From: Onthophagus taurus
Lineage: Eukaryota; Arthropoda; Insecta; Coleoptera; Scarabaeidae
DNA: 64,000 bases
Direction: 5' to 3'
Assembly (NCBI RefSeq): GCF_036711975.1
Contig: NC_091976.1
Coordinates: 15,872,001-15,936,000, forward strand
Positions 20,495 through 32,043 of the stretch are shown piece by piece (the first letter of the stretch is position 1; each line of letters begins with the position of its first letter). The position numbers and the translations under genes are program-made. Below the pieces are notes generated by a model. That model did not search any database, was not told the DNA's origin, and was given only the letters and a program-made list of their open reading frames with translations.

Positions 20495-23346
20495 CTACTT
20501 CTTATCAGGTCCCACTATGAGTCGATTTCTATGCAAATTTTCAATGGAATGAGCGATAACGATAGCCGTTTCTTGTAAATAACCTCCACTGGTTAACATA
20601 ACTATAGGAATGCAAGCATCACGAGCCATTTGAAAAACTAATTCATCTCTTTGTATAATACCATCAGGTGTTATTGCTAATCGACCCAACGAATCACCTT
20701 CTAAAACATCCGTTCCGGCGTTATAAACCATTAGATCAGGTCTAAACTCATCTAAAGCTTGTTTTAGGTTTCTAAAATAAGGATATTATTATTTTTTTGA
20801 ATCCAATAATTTTTTGAAAATTTACTGTTTTATTAAATATAAATATTCTGAATCGGAAGTATAATTATCCAATTCAACAATCCGAGCAATGCCTTTTTTA
20901 GCTTTTTTGTCGCAAGGGTAAATATTTCGATTATAAACATCTAAAATATATACTTTATCGTTTCCTATAAAATCCTTAGCGTATCCATTTCCCTAAAAAA
21001 CGATTATCAAGATTTTTAATTAATTGAATCGTTCAGAAAGGGGCTAAGTAACATTTTTGACAATTTTGAGATACGTGTATGTTCGTACTATTTTGTTGTA
21101 GACCTATCGTTGGGTGTAGAAAGGAAGTATGATTCAGTATGTAAGTCTCTAACATTTATTGTGGAGAGAGAATGTTTCGTTTATTGCAGAAAGGTACTAA
21201 GTATCTAAGTAGATAGTCATTTTCTGCAACAAACTGTCAGTTACTACCGGAAACGTACCGAAAATTATGTATAATCTTTCCGTAAAAAAACATAAAAATA
21301 CTCGTATCCGCTACAGTTAGTATGTTAAATATCTTCATGACCACTACAATCATCTACATTTTGGTCGTCCTCAAGTAGTAACATGCTCCAAGTGTGAAGA
21401 ACTTAATATAAAAATAAAAAGTTCAACCTTAGGAGAACATGCCAAGCGTGCAGCAGTTGCTGAATTGATGATACATAAACAATGAGCAAATAAATTTTTC
21501 ACATCGTTGAAGAACTCTACTGCTGAGTGTAAAACTCGTGACGATTTGGCGGTGTTAACTTTCAATTTCATGCAAAACGCCCACTTGCCGGAAATATCTA
21601 TTCAAGAAATGTTCTATTTGACTCAGTTATCAATTAATCTATTCAGTATTCATAACTGTAAGAATGGGCAAAGGTATTTTTATATATATGATGAAGGTAT
21701 CGCTAATAAACGCCTTAATGAAGTTGCTTAATTTTTATGGAACTATACCCACAACTAATGCTTATGCTGATAAAGTTCCAATTTTGATTTTCAAATTGGA
21801 ACATCTTAGGAAAATGCTTCCTTATATTGAAGAACCATACTTCAATTTTTATCAAGATATATTAAAATGGCCATTTAAAGCGACACCGGTAAAAAATGCA
21901 ACAGAATAAAAAATAAGTTTGTTTTTGTCAATATTTTCATTTTCTAATAAAAAATTTTTAAATGTAGTGTATGGGGCTCTAAGTACGTAGTTACTAAAAA
22001 TCTAAGTTGGCAATATTGTACCTGAGCTTTTATAATTCCGAGGTTAGCCACAGTTGGTATCAAATGTGGGTATGTCAGTTCTGGCCAAGTGCGATGGAAG
22101 AAGAACTTGCTGAACATGTACCAGAACTGGAGAAACGATTTTACGGCTTAACTATAAAAGATGTTATGCTACTAGCATACTAGTACGCCGAAATGAACAA
22201 TATCTCCCATCGTTTCAATAAAGAGAAAAAGACTGCTGAAAAAAACTGGACTAGAAAGTTCGCAACTAGGAATAATCTATCCTTAAGATATCCAGAAAAA
22301 TGCAGTTTAGCAAGTCCGCTTTTTTGAGAACCTGCGCAACTGCTATACAAAAACAAAAGCCGGTTCTTATCGAATTTTTAATATGAGTGATACTGGAATG
22401 TCTAATGTTCCCAATAAAATACCAAGAATTTTTGCACCAAGAGGCCAAAAAGTTGTGTCAAAAGTACAGTGTCAGTGTCAGCTGAGAGAGGACAAACAGG
22501 TACGGCGGTGTGCTGCATGACTGCGTTTGGCATTTGGGTACCACCAAGTTTGTTGAAGCACCTCTAGGAACTTTAAAATTAGTAGCAGACTCCGGTTAAG
22601 TTGGTATTTCTACATTTTGACATTTAAAATTCAAACTTACCTGATGTGCGTCAAGATCCACAATCATCACATTTTTAACCCTATTTTCATAGTGATCAAA
22701 AACGAATTTTATCAATAAAGTGATGTCAGCATAAGGGCAAAATCCACCCCCTTTGGTAGCGCTGCAATGATGGAAGCCTCCACCTATATTTATGGCCCAA
22801 CCTCGTTCGAGTGCAAGTTTTCCAGCTAAAATAGAGCCCCCAGTTTGATACCTCATTGGTTTTAAATAACCATTTTGTACGAAACGATTTGGCACAAAAA
22901 TTATTGGTACTAACTCCGCTATTAAAGCTACTTTAAAACTGCACTAAAAATAAACACAAAAAGTGAGGTTATGTAATGTTGATATAAATACTTTTAGTTA
23001 CTTGTAAAGTTTTTAAATATTTTTTTGAATGTACATGTAATAACTCTTCTTTTTTAACTTCATTTGGGGTTGTAACCGTTTCATCGTTGATTAATTCGAT
23101 TTCTTTTAAGTACTAAAAGAAAATTAATTTAATTTTAGGTTAAAATTGATGTAATTAATTACCTGATATACTCTACCCCATTTTCGTGAATCAAACGGAT
23201 GTAATTTTTCTAAACCCCAAAATTTAACATTATATTCGTCCCTATAGATAATGGGCCATTGATTATCTTTAATATCCAAGTAAACGGAATCCCTAAAACA
23301 CACCTTTTTTATTTTTATTAACGAAAATCTTTTAAACTTACTCCAT
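20495..23346 (-). CDS. HDAC11: Histone deacetylase 11
   Basis: HDAC11 is the class IV, zinc-dependent deacetylase; the vertebrate enzyme also removes long fatty-acyl groups from lysine. Six exons on the minus strand: 23346-23342, 23292-23163, 23112-23002, 22943-22641, 20992-20826, 20771-20495, giving 330 residues (human 347), all GT-AG and in phase. Core motifs: WPIIYRDEYNVKFWGLEKLHPFD, GGFHHCSATKGGGFCPYADI with the catalytic His pair, IVDLDAHQGNG (zinc-binding Asp-His), YNAGTDVLEGD (zinc Asp) and TSGGYLQ with the active-site Tyr region. All metal ligands are present. Exon 1 is only five coding bases (ATGGA). The intron 20993-22640 (1648 bp) holds two dead transposons; other introns are 48-58 bp. 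SCLT1 starts 324 bp away in the opposite direction. Confidence 0.94.
21036..22020 (+). pseudogene. GQN-motif family element remnant in an HDAC11 intron
   Basis: Plus-strand pieces AECKTRDDLAVLTFNFMQNA, MFYLTQLSINLFSIHNC, then KVPILIFKLEHLRKMLPYIE and EEPYFNFYQDILKWPF resemble the DDE and C-terminal parts of the family seen at 14506-15954 (compare PPVFHEFYKNL). Subterminal motifs built on (G)CTAAGT(A) occur near 21043, 21136, 21198 and 21974. N-terminal and GQN blocks are missing, so it is an internally deleted copy antisense to the host gene. Confidence 0.5.
22040..22575 (+). pseudogene. Pogo/jerky-like transposase remnant
   Basis: The plus strand reads MEEELAEHVPELEKRFYGLT then KDVMLLAY, MNNISHRFNKEKKTAEKNW, SDTGMSNVPNKIPRIFAPRG and QKVVSKVQ. 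These match the CENP-B/pogo family: '.LE.EL..Y...ME..FFGLT.KD...LAYQ', 'HPFNKE...AGK.W', and the DE(T)G motif preceding 'K...I.A.KG.KQV'. Here the catalytic Asp-Glu is degraded. Only the DNA-binding domain and the first catalytic region remain, with stops. It lies antisense inside the HDAC11 intron, with its right edge close to the intron donor. Confidence 0.6.
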
Positions 23347-23670
23347 TTAAATAGATTTCACAAAAATTTTTCTTCCGTTTAACGTGGTTTTAAAGCACCA
23401 TTCGAAATGTTTCTCTTGAACATATTGATTTTTTAATCTAAAAACACACCTGCTTTGTGTTTGTACGGGTCTGAAGTGTAGATTTTTACGTTATGAGTAT
23501 ATTAACAGTCGTGTAAAATAATTTTCTTATTAATAATTTTTAATAAGAATTGTAACGATTTTGATGTTGGATGATTAAACTTAACGTTTTTTGTGTGTCA
23601 TTCGTGTTAAAAGTGGCGGTAAAGTGTCACATTTTAAATTCAAAATTGTTGGTAAAATTTGTAGTTTAAG
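23347..23670. promoter_or_regulatory. Divergent promoter region, HDAC11 / SCLT1
   Basis: 324 bp separate the two start codons of divergent genes. The region is AT-rich with no TATA box I would defend. It must contain both 5' UTRs and probably a shared bidirectional promoter. No transposon is inserted here although both genes carry them in introns. Confidence 0.6.
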
Positions 23671-26600
23671 ATGGACAATGAGTTAAAGAAAGGCGACGAA
23701 AAACATTCTAAAAAAATACCCAAAGACGTGGTACTTGAGGAGTAAGTAAGAATTTTTATTCCATCAGTTTTCTTGATTAATTTTATTTTTCAAGGGATAT
23801 TCCTTCGTTAATTAAAGATTATGAATTATTGATCAAAACCTTAACTGAACAATTAGATTATTATAAGGTAATTATAATTTTTTTTAAGTTTCTAGAAGTT
23901 TACAGTTTATGTTGATATACAGAAGTACAAAGTATATATTTTTTGTGTTCGTAAGCAAGGAAGGTAAAATTTAAAAGGTACAGGGTCCTCTTAAATAATA
24001 GTAACATGAGAAGGGAGGAGAAAACAAAAGCCAGATGTACCGTAATTATGGTATTTCTACCAAAATATTGTTAATACCATTATACAATTTGTAATGGGGT
24101 ATTCACACATATCCTGAACCAAAGACTGCAACCTTTTGCCGAAAACATCATAGGCGAGTACCAAGCAGGATTTAGAATTTGAAGATACACCTTAGACTAA
24201 ATATTTACCGTTAAGCAGATACTAAATAAAGCCTGGGAATATGATATCGACGTGTATAATATATTAATGGACTTTAGACAGGCTTACGACTCCATTAATA
24301 GACAACAGCTGTCTAAGATCATGGAACACATTGAAATCGCAGCAAAGTTGATACAACTTGTTCAGAGCACACTTACGGGCACCAGAGCGTGTGTTTCAGG
24401 TATCGTAGGGTTTGAAGCAGAAAATGGGCTGGCCGTCACCCTCTTTAACCTGGAATAATGCTGGAATATGTAATAAGGAAGGGCTGGAGAGGACAGGCTT
24501 GCTAGTCAACAAATCAGTGCAGTTGGCGGCGGATGCGGACGAAATAAACATAATGAGCCGAACACTAAGCGCGGCAGAGTGGGCGTATGGAAAGCTGAAG
24601 AATGGTGCTGAAGCGGTGGGGCTTAGGATCAACACGGAGAAGACAAAGTTACTGCTACAGAGGAGGAAAAACATAGATGACAACATAGAAGCGGTGCCTC
24701 ACTTTATATAACTTGGGGTAGAATTATCTGGGCGGGGTACACAGGAAGAAAAAGTCAGAAGGAGAACAGTCTTGGCTATGGATTTAGACCTGGATATTCA
24801 GAACTAGGGATATCGACCAAGAAATCAAACTGTGTATATACAAAACAATCATTAGACCAATTGTAAGCTATGCTATTGGGACGCTGACTCAAGTCGACAG
24901 AAAGCGCGAATGTCTTCGAGAGACGGATCGTGAGGAGAATATTTGGGACAGTTCGGGAGGAGGGTGAATGGAGATTAAGATACAATAGCGAGTTGTATGA
25001 AATTTATAAAGACCCGCCACTGGCACAGTTCGTCAGACTCCAGCGCCTAAGATGAGCTGGCCACGTGATCAGAATGGGAAAAGAAAGAGTGCCGGTACTA
25101 CTGATCGGTAGAAGAATGCAGGGAGTGAGACCGAGGGGACGGCCGAAATTGAGATGGGAGGAAGCAGTCGACCAGGATGCTAGGGAGATTGTCGGGAGTA
25201 GGAGTTGGAGGAGAGAGGCCAGGGACAGAGATGAACGGAGGCAGAAGCTGAGGGAGGCCAAGGCTCGATACGGGCTGTAGAACCATACATGATCATACCA
25301 TTTGTGGATGCAAAATACCATAACTTTAATGAACCAAGGTAGCTTGCACTCGAGACGTAACATCGACAAGTAAAGCGCCCTACACACGATATATATAAAT
25401 TGTCAATATCTGAGTATTGACAAAATTGAACGTGTGAGGAGAAAGATTGACATATTGTCAATATTAAAAATATTGATGGGATGCTTTGATGAAAACGGAA
25501 ATATTTGATATATTGGGAATAAATATTGACAGTCTGAGAGAGATATTGAAAATCCTACGTTAGTAGGATTATATTACGGATTATATAATTATGAATTCAG
25601 ACAGATATACTTTAATGAACGAAAGTGCTATTAACTCCCCGGAGATGGTTCATTAACACATGTAAACATGACATGACATCTTTGAGTGCCAACGCAAAAC
25701 TAAGTAGATTGTCAATAAATATTGATAGTCTGAGACAATTACAGTTTGTCAATATTTATTGGCCATATTGACAATATATATTGATTGTGTGAAGGACGCT
25801 TTAAGTATAAAAAGACGGTAAAAATTCAGTAAATTGTTGTTTAATTTATGTTATAGAATATGTATGAACTAGTCGAGACCGCTTGCGACCGAGACGCTAC
25901 AATGTGTTTTGTGTTGATATGCATTCCTCTCCTGTACATCACATATGATATACACACTTACGTATGAAACATTAGTAGTTTAAATGGACAGGCAATGGGT
26001 TAATATAGTTATATTGGTGCAGAAGCAATGGGCTCACCATCAATCCAAATAAAATCGAAATAGTCCCTTTCATTCGGAGAAGGAAGCTACAACTAAAAGT
26101 ACTTTCCATTGAAGGAGAACTATTAACCTCAAAACAGAAGTTACATACCTAGGGGTAATACTAGACAGTAAACTAAACTGGAACTCACATTTAGACAAGG
26201 TGGCTAACCAGATCTGCCGCAGGCTCCTAGGAAGGAACTGGGATACTAGGAAAGAACCACGAATGGCTCATTGGGACTACGTAGCAATAATCAGACCCAT
26301 GGTCGCCTACGCCCCACTGGTTTGGTGGCCAAAAACAAAACATAAGACAGCACAACAACGGCTGGCACAAATCCAGCGCTTAGCATGTCTTAATAACGGG
26401 TGTTTTTTTAAGCCCGATAGAACTTTAAATTAAAAAAAATATCACAAAAAATTAAATTTTAATCGAAAAATGTTTTCTGTTAGAAAGATCAATACATGGC
26501 ACTTACATTTAAAAATGATTTCGGGCATATGGGCACCGCGGCTGTTCTTGACGAAGCACTTTCTGGACGTCCAACTTTGGATCGCTTTTTCGAACATTGC

Positions 26601-29600
26601 TGGCCGTATGTCACGAAGAACACGAACAATGTTGGCCTCCAAGGCGTCAATTGTTGCTGGTTTATCAGCATAAACCAAATCGCACGAACTTGAAGGCCAA
26701 TTGACAGGTCCATTTCTCGAAATCAACTTATCGCCAAATTTTGATTGGTCGCCGTATTGTAGGTAGCGCCATCGTGTTGTAACCACATCTCGCCCGGATC
26801 AATGTCATCCATATTTTGAAACAAAAAATCATTGATCATGGTGCGGTAACAATCGCCATTGACCGGAACGCGAGGTCCGGCACCATTTTTGAAAAAATAA
26901 GATCCAATGATGCCACCAGCGTGCAAACTACACCAAACGCTGCGTTTTTCTGGATGTAATGGAGTCTGTAGGGTCTGTTGTGGATTAGTTTCACTCCATA
27001 TGCGGCAATTTTGTTTATTAACAAACCCGTTAAGTCAAAAATGAGCTGAACACAATTTTGCGATAAAACATCGGATCAGTTTCCAACTGCTCTAGAGTCC
27101 AATCGGCGAAAGAACGACGAATATGATGATCTCGTTGCTTTAATTCCTGCACTAGCTGGATTTTAAACAGGTGTAGACCAAGATCTTTGCGCTAAATTTT
27201 CCACGCAGTGGACGGAATCGATAAATTTGAATCTTCTTCCACTTTCGTTTACAGCGGCGATATTCTCTTCAGTGCGCACATTCCTTCGACATGTTGGTGT
27301 TATTGCATCATTTAGAGAGTATATGGTTTGAAATCTATCAACAGTTCGACGGATGGCTTGCTCAGATGGACGATTATGTGCACCATACAAATCACGAAGT
27401 CGCTCCCCTCAGCCCGGCAGCAATAATAATAATACAGTTATATCATATGGTTCAGTGTGTTAAACCCACAAATAATTATAGTCGTTTTTTTGATAGTTTG
27501 TACTTGCCCCAGTGTGCTGGTGCACATTGGTCCAGTACATCCCCAGTGTCATTAATTCGTCAATGTTATTAATTAATTTTTAACCAGTATTTTCACAAAA
27601 AACTGGTAATAGTGTTTGAAGAAATCACATAACTTAAGGACTTTACAGTTAAAAAACAAATATTTATTTTATATATTCATCGTCCTCCATCACCCTTGCC
27701 CATTCCCATCAATTCTGACATTGAATCCAGCCCTCGTCCACTGTGGTGCAGAACATTTGAAACCACCTTTAGGGCGCAGGAGACCGTAAGAAGACTTATG
27801 TGCCCCAATGTTACAACTAAATTTGAAATGGCCGCTTCTCTACTCAACGTTTGTTTACGCCTACCACACGTTTGTTTTGTAGTAAAATAGTCGAAGTATA
27901 ATGCACTGTTGGAAATAATTCACGAGCACATCCTGTATAATCTGAACGCGTGTCTAGCGCAATAAAATTTGGTATGGAAGTAGTACTAGAGTAGTGTAAC
28001 TTATCCTCACATGGAGAACGGTGCAACTCTGCTGGGAGGGGATACATCAATAGCGAGAGTATTCCCCGCGAGCAGCGCGTACCTTCGCTACACGACGTGG
28101 CATAGAGTCGATAAGTCGCTGTATTGTAGCGGGAGGAATGGCCAACCATGCCGTCTCAACTCGGCTCCATAGCTCCTCAACGTTAACCGGGGGAGCCGGA
28201 TAACATGGAAGTCCCCGATCATTCATGTCCCAAACATGTTCGATCGGATTCAGATCCGGAGATCGAGCTGGCCATGGAAGTATTCATATACGGTGCTCTT
28301 CCACAAAGGTCTGTACAAAACGCGCGATGTGCGGTCGGGCGTTGTCGTGCATGTATAGCAGACGTGGGCATCGCCCAACGTAGGGAAGCACCTCATCTAT
28401 GTATCGTTGACCCGTTATTGTCTGCTGTATACCCTGTATACGCATCAGACGTGTACGCCCACCATGTGTAATCGTACCCCATACCATAATGTTCGGTTGG
28501 CGGTGAATAGGGCATTCTTGCACGCACTGCTTGAGTAGACGCTCACCACTTCGCCACCGAACCAAAATCTTGATTCGTCGGAAAACAAAATGTCCCTGCA
28601 CTGGGCAACCCACCAACGTCTAGCGTCGACCCACTCGTGACGTATGCGATGATGCTCGGGTGTTAGTGCAATCCCCTGTATAGTCAACAATGCCGCGACA
28701 GAAAAACTCGCAACTCGCTGAATAAACTCGTCTACAGTAAACCTTTATGCTCCGCAAATATGGATTTATCTTCACGCGTTCAGATTACGTAGGGGTGTGC
28801 TCGTGAATTATTTCCAACAGTGTAAATAATCATAATGTATAAATAACGCTGTGCTGCAAACTTTAACTTTTTTTTGTGTACAGTAGATCAGTTGAGTGTT
28901 TTTAGTTAATTTTGAGTTGCTGATTTCATATATGCCTTCCATTTTATTGTAACGACTTAGGATTTTATAGGGAAATTATAGATGCAATGAATTTGATGTT
29001 TGGCACCTTAATATAAGGTAAAGAGATCTACCTTTTAGTGGTAGTGTCATGTTTGTACCACTTCCGGATACACCGGAAATTGTTACTAACATCGCTATTT
29101 TTAAGAAAATTTTAAAATTTTATTGTATTTTTCAAATAAAAATCTTGTGCCCAGCAGCAGTGAGACACCTGAATAAAAAAAAACTTGACGTGTTACAGAA
29201 AAATGAAAGGCATATTTGAAATCAGTAACCCAAAATTAACTAAATACAGTTAACTCATCAACTGTACAAAAATATTGCAGCACAGTGTAATTACGCGATG
29301 ATCACACTTGATTTAAATATAAAATTTTACATTACTTACTTTTAAAATCAATATACCCTACTTCAGTGAACCGAGGTCGCTTGCTACCGAGGCGCTACGT
29401 TGTTTGGTACCAACCTTATACTGATATGGTATTAACTGGCCCTTTCTACGAGCATCACTATCTTTGCATTACTAGCATTGTTACGATATTCCTCATGACG
29501 AGTCAGATCTTTGGGGGAGCTCGGTTGGTGCCTAGAGCGGAAGTGGAGGGTGTTGTTCCCGCTGAATAAGATTGCTGTCTTTCTGCTTTTTTCTATTTTC

Positions 29601-31853
29601 GGCTTAGGATGACGAAAAGAATTTCTAAATTTCAGTGTTTTAAACATACATTAACTCTAATAATACTATTGATACATACACGGTGTTAATTAATTATCGT
29701 ACCCGACGTCATCAAGTATGCAACCAGTATCACAGTATTGGTATTGCAATACGTGATTTGCGTATTTGGTTGCATACTTGCAATGACGACAACAGGTATG
29801 GTAATTAATTAACAGTCTTTATATTATTGGAATACATTTTGTTGTTATTTTGGGAAATTCGGTGTTATCAACCTAAACTGTAATTATTCCTTAATATATG
29901 TTTAATGATTTATAATTTTTCTAGAAAGAACAAGACATTTTAAAAAATGATGTTGTTATGTTATTAAAGGAAAATAAACAATTATCGTCTTATACAAAGA
30001 ATTTATTACAAAAAACCGACGAAGCTATTTACAACATTTCTAATAAAAAAACTTCCCAGGAGGAATTAATAGAAAATTTAAAAAATCAAATAAATATGTT
30101 ATCTGCTGAAAAAGACTCAACAATGGAACTTTGGAAGACTTCTTTATCAACAATTGATCATTTAGAAGAGGAATTAAGACTTTACGAAGGAAGAACACAC
30201 GGTTTTGTGCCAAAAGAAGAAGTTAAAAAGGTAAAAAAAATTAACTTATATTCTTATTATTTTTATAACACAATTTCAGATTATAATTAAATATGAAAAA
30301 AATGCAAAACAACTTGAAATGGAAGTTTTACGATCTGAGTTAGCTATAGCTGACGTTCAACACGTTTCGAGGACAACTTTAAATAAAAAGGATCTTGAAA
30401 TTAATGAATTAAACGTGCTTTATCAATCGTCTTTGAATAGTATTAAAAACCTTGAAGGAAAATTAATGAAAACTAAGTCGGAATTTAATGTTATGAAAGA
30501 AAAAAAATCTGAAATGGAGAAACAAATTTTTTCTAACGCACAAATTATAAATGATCTAAAAATCAAAGAAACTCAATCAAAAATGAAAGTAAACGAAGCT
30601 GTTCATGTTGTCGAAGCGGCTTTAAATGAAAAAGATGCTGCTTTATTAAGAGAACAACAATTAAAAGGTAGGATTCTTTATTATTTTCTTTCACATCACG
30701 ATTATAATTAATTGTTATTAAGAGGAAATGGGTCAAATGTCTCAACTTCATTCAAAAGAATTAGAAAACATGTATTTAGAATATCAAAAAGATATTAAAA
30801 CGAATAACGAAATATACAATGAGAAAATAGACAGTTTAAAATGCGAATTAACTTCGGCTCAGGCTGAATTAAAAGCTAAAACTACAGAAAATGATTTTCA
30901 TTTACGAACAATGAAAATGATGGAAGAAAAATTAGCCAAAGTTTCTACAAGCGATGTTGAAGTATCGAATAAATTGTTGATTTTAGAGAAGAATTTGGAG
31001 ACTACGTTTCAAAAATTGGTTTCATTGAAATAAAATAAAGTAATTTTTAAATAATTCATTTTAATTTGTAGTTATTGAGTGAAACGCGAAACATCCAGTT
31101 GGAATCAGAAAATAAATCGGTTAAAAGCGATCTCACTCAGATATCTTGCTTATACGAACGTGAAGTTTTAACAAAGGAAACCGAAAAGAAACTTTTAGAG
31201 ACAAAAGTAACAACTTTGCAAAATGAATTGGATTTTAGTAATAAAAGTATAACGGAAATTGCTAATAAAGTTATCGATACTAATCGTAAAATGGAAGGAT
31301 TGGAAGATGAGCTTAAAAAACAATTTGTTTTAAACGACATGTACGTGTATTTTAATTACTTTTTTCTTTTTTTTATAAGTAATATCTTAAGAGACTTTAA
31401 AATGAGTATTAATAAATTTTAATTATTAGAAAAAAAGAAAAAATTTGGACCAATAAAATTCGTGAAATAGAAGATACAAATTTAGCGATTAATCGTGATT
31501 TACAAAATCAACTTCAAGTTCAAATTGATTTTAATTTGAAATGGAAGAATGAGATTAAAGATATCATAATAAAACTTGAAACTAGATTAAATCAAGTTAA
31601 AAGTGAAGCGAAGGATTTAAAAGAGAGAAATAAAGAGTTATCGTGGAAATTGTCTGCTTCCGAACAACAAGTGGAAATATACAAAGAACGTCTTGTCGAT
31701 TTATGTGTTGATGTTAAAAAAATCGCCAGCGTGTCAAGAGAACATAGTAAGACTCAAGTTGGTGAATTAATTAATTTACAGGAAAAAGGAAGACAGGAAA
31801 TTAATAGAGGAAGTGAGAGTAAAAAGAATTTAGATGATATTTCTATTTTGTAA
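23671..31853 (+). CDS. SCLT1: Sodium channel and clathrin linker 1 (coiled-coil)
   Basis: SCLT1 is a coiled-coil protein of centriole distal appendages needed for cilium formation. Seven exons: 23671-23741, 23795-23867, 29925-30230, 30280-30667, 30723-31018, 31072-31340, 31430-31853, giving 608 residues (human 688). All borders are GT-AG and phases fit. Almost the whole protein is predicted coiled coil by eye (Leu/Glu/Lys heptads). Segments line up with the human protein: LIKDYELLIKTLTEQLDYYK (human LVTEYDKHL..LNGQLKYYQK), KDSTMELWKTS, and the end, where WKNEIKDIIIKLETRLNQVK corresponds to human WKEETKKLTESAEIRINNLK and SASEQQVEIYKERL to the human C-terminal coiled coil. Coiled-coil similarity can mislead, but order and length agree. 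Intron 2 (23868-29924, 6057 bp) is full of transposons; the others are 49-89 bp. Confidence 0.85.
24160..25290 (+). pseudogene. RTE/R2-like LINE reverse transcriptase fragment
   Basis: Within SCLT1 intron 2. It has YNILMDFRQAYDSINRQQL (RT palm), TLTGTRACVS, then LLVNKSVQLAADADEINIMS where GYADDINI would be the catalytic box (both Asp partly altered), LKNGAEAVGLRINTEKTK. Further right come QRLR-WAGHV-type remnants (about 25035-25070) and the Arg-rich GRPKLRWEEAVDQDAREI tail to 25280. A deletion between about 24415 and 24470 removes the GLRQGD/L..TLFN region, leaving a partial direct repeat of CTCTTTAACCTGGAAT. Reverse-strand frames over 24396-25460 are shadows. Confidence 0.75.
25371..25802. 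mobile_element. AT-rich MITE with repeated ATTGACAATAT motifs
   Basis: Inverted ends: the left starts near 25371 (AAAGCGCCCTACACACGATA) and the right ends near 25802 (TGTGTGAAGGACGCTTT). In between, ATATTGACA/TGTCAATAT and variants recur about ten times in both orientations. It has no coding capacity. The target duplication is unclear; TTAA-like sequence lies at the right edge only. Confidence 0.65.
25865..25960 (+). repeat. Dispersed CCGAGGTCGCTTGC-family repeat unit
   Basis: GTCGAGACCGCTTGCGACCGAGACGCTACA at about 25875 matches the core of the tandem unit at 59881-60264 and of the single copy at 29368. The centre, GACCGCTTGCGACC, is close to a palindrome. Described in 10-20 base pieces: GAGACCGCTTGCGACC then GAGACGCTAC. 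Confidence 0.6.
26010..26410 (+). pseudogene. R1/I-type LINE fragment (RT thumb region)
   Basis: In shifting frames: CRSNGLTINPNKIEIVPFIR (after 26025), LKVLSIEGELLTSKQ, YLGVILDSKLNWNSHLDKVA, then NQICRRLLGRNWDT, YVAIIRPMVAYAPLVWWPKT and QRLAQIQRLACL. This is the region after the YxDD box of a non-LTR retrotransposon; the continuous frame at 26200-26433 covers its end. Both ends are truncated. Confidence 0.75.
26442..27450 (-). pseudogene. Mariner-like (DUF4817-type) transposase remnant
   Basis: Minus-strand pieces in order: LYGAHNRPSEQAIRRTVDRF (N-terminal DUF4817-like region), RRNVRTEENIAAVNESG, then FSSELIFDLTGLVNKQNCRI in mixed frames, SVWCSLHAGGIIGSYFFKNG, MINDFLFQNM and WLQHDGATYNTA (second catalytic Asp intact). 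The end reads NGPVNWPSSSCDLV, VYADKPATIDALEANIVRVL and AMFEKAIQSW. Many frame changes show that it is inactive. It lies antisense in SCLT1 intron 2. Confidence 0.75.
27904..28822 (-). mobile_element. Tc1-like transposon with TIRs, 0.92 kb
   Basis: Terminal inverted repeats of about 50 bp: the left begins CACTGTTGGAAATAATTCAC and the right ends with its reverse complement; both arms continue to TCTGAACGCGTG. TA follows the right end (28823) and the left flank is TG, a probable mutated TA. It contains the transposase remnant at 28160-28720. It sits in SCLT1 intron 2. Confidence 0.85.
28035..28740 (-). pseudogene. Tc1-like DDE transposase, broken
   Basis: Minus strand: ALTPEHHRIRHEWVDARRWW, CRDILFSDESRFWFGGE (first catalytic Asp), then QPNIMVWGTITHGGRTRLMR, QRYIDEVLPYVG and LLYMHDNARPHIARFVQTFV (second Asp). 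The C-terminal part is WPARSPDLNPIEHVWDMND (third acidic site region) and LWSRVETAWLAIPPATIQRL, ending VARYARRGEYSRY. Frame changes near 28450 and 28280 and the loss of most of the N-terminal DNA-binding domain make it inactive. The DNARPH and SPDLNPIEH motifs define the Tc1 family. Confidence 0.85.
29361..29445 (+). repeat. Dispersed CCGAGGTCGCTTGC-family repeat unit
   Basis: ACCGAGGTCGCTTGCTACCG then AGGCGCTACG at about 29370, the best single copy of the unit found in tandem at 59881-60264. It is followed by ACTGATATGGTATTAAC, which is also similar to the tandem unit's 'CATCATA' part only weakly. Confidence 0.6.
29684..29816. mobile_element. 133-bp foldback MITE
   Basis: Almost completely palindromic. 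The left arm GTTAATTAATTATCGTACCC and GACGTCATCAAGTATGCAAC are mirrored on the right by GTTGCATACTTGCAATGACG and GGTAATTAATTAAC. The core is GTATTGGTATTGCAATAC. A second, truncated copy is at 7997-8100. It sits in SCLT1 intron 2. Confidence 0.75.
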
Positions 31854-32043
31854 ATAAATGTTTTTTATTTGTTGTTTCTTTTTTGATTAAAAGTTCATTA
31901 AAATCTCTCATACGATAAACTTAATTCACACTTCATTAACATTAATTTTTTATACCCCCACATTCATAAATTTGGACTTGATTTGAATCTGGGGATTGGA
32001 ATGTCGATTTTATTTCTGACAATTCTGGAAAACATGCAATATA
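31854..32043. other. SCLT1 3' flank
   Basis: AT-rich 3' UTR and downstream sequence with an AATAAA-like run just after the stop (AAATAAATG at 31852). No other feature. Confidence 0.4.

Noticed and set aside
24396..25461. Minus-strand open frames rich in Ser, Leu and Pro
   Set aside because: Antisense of the Arg-rich LINE tail and RT fragment in the plus strand.
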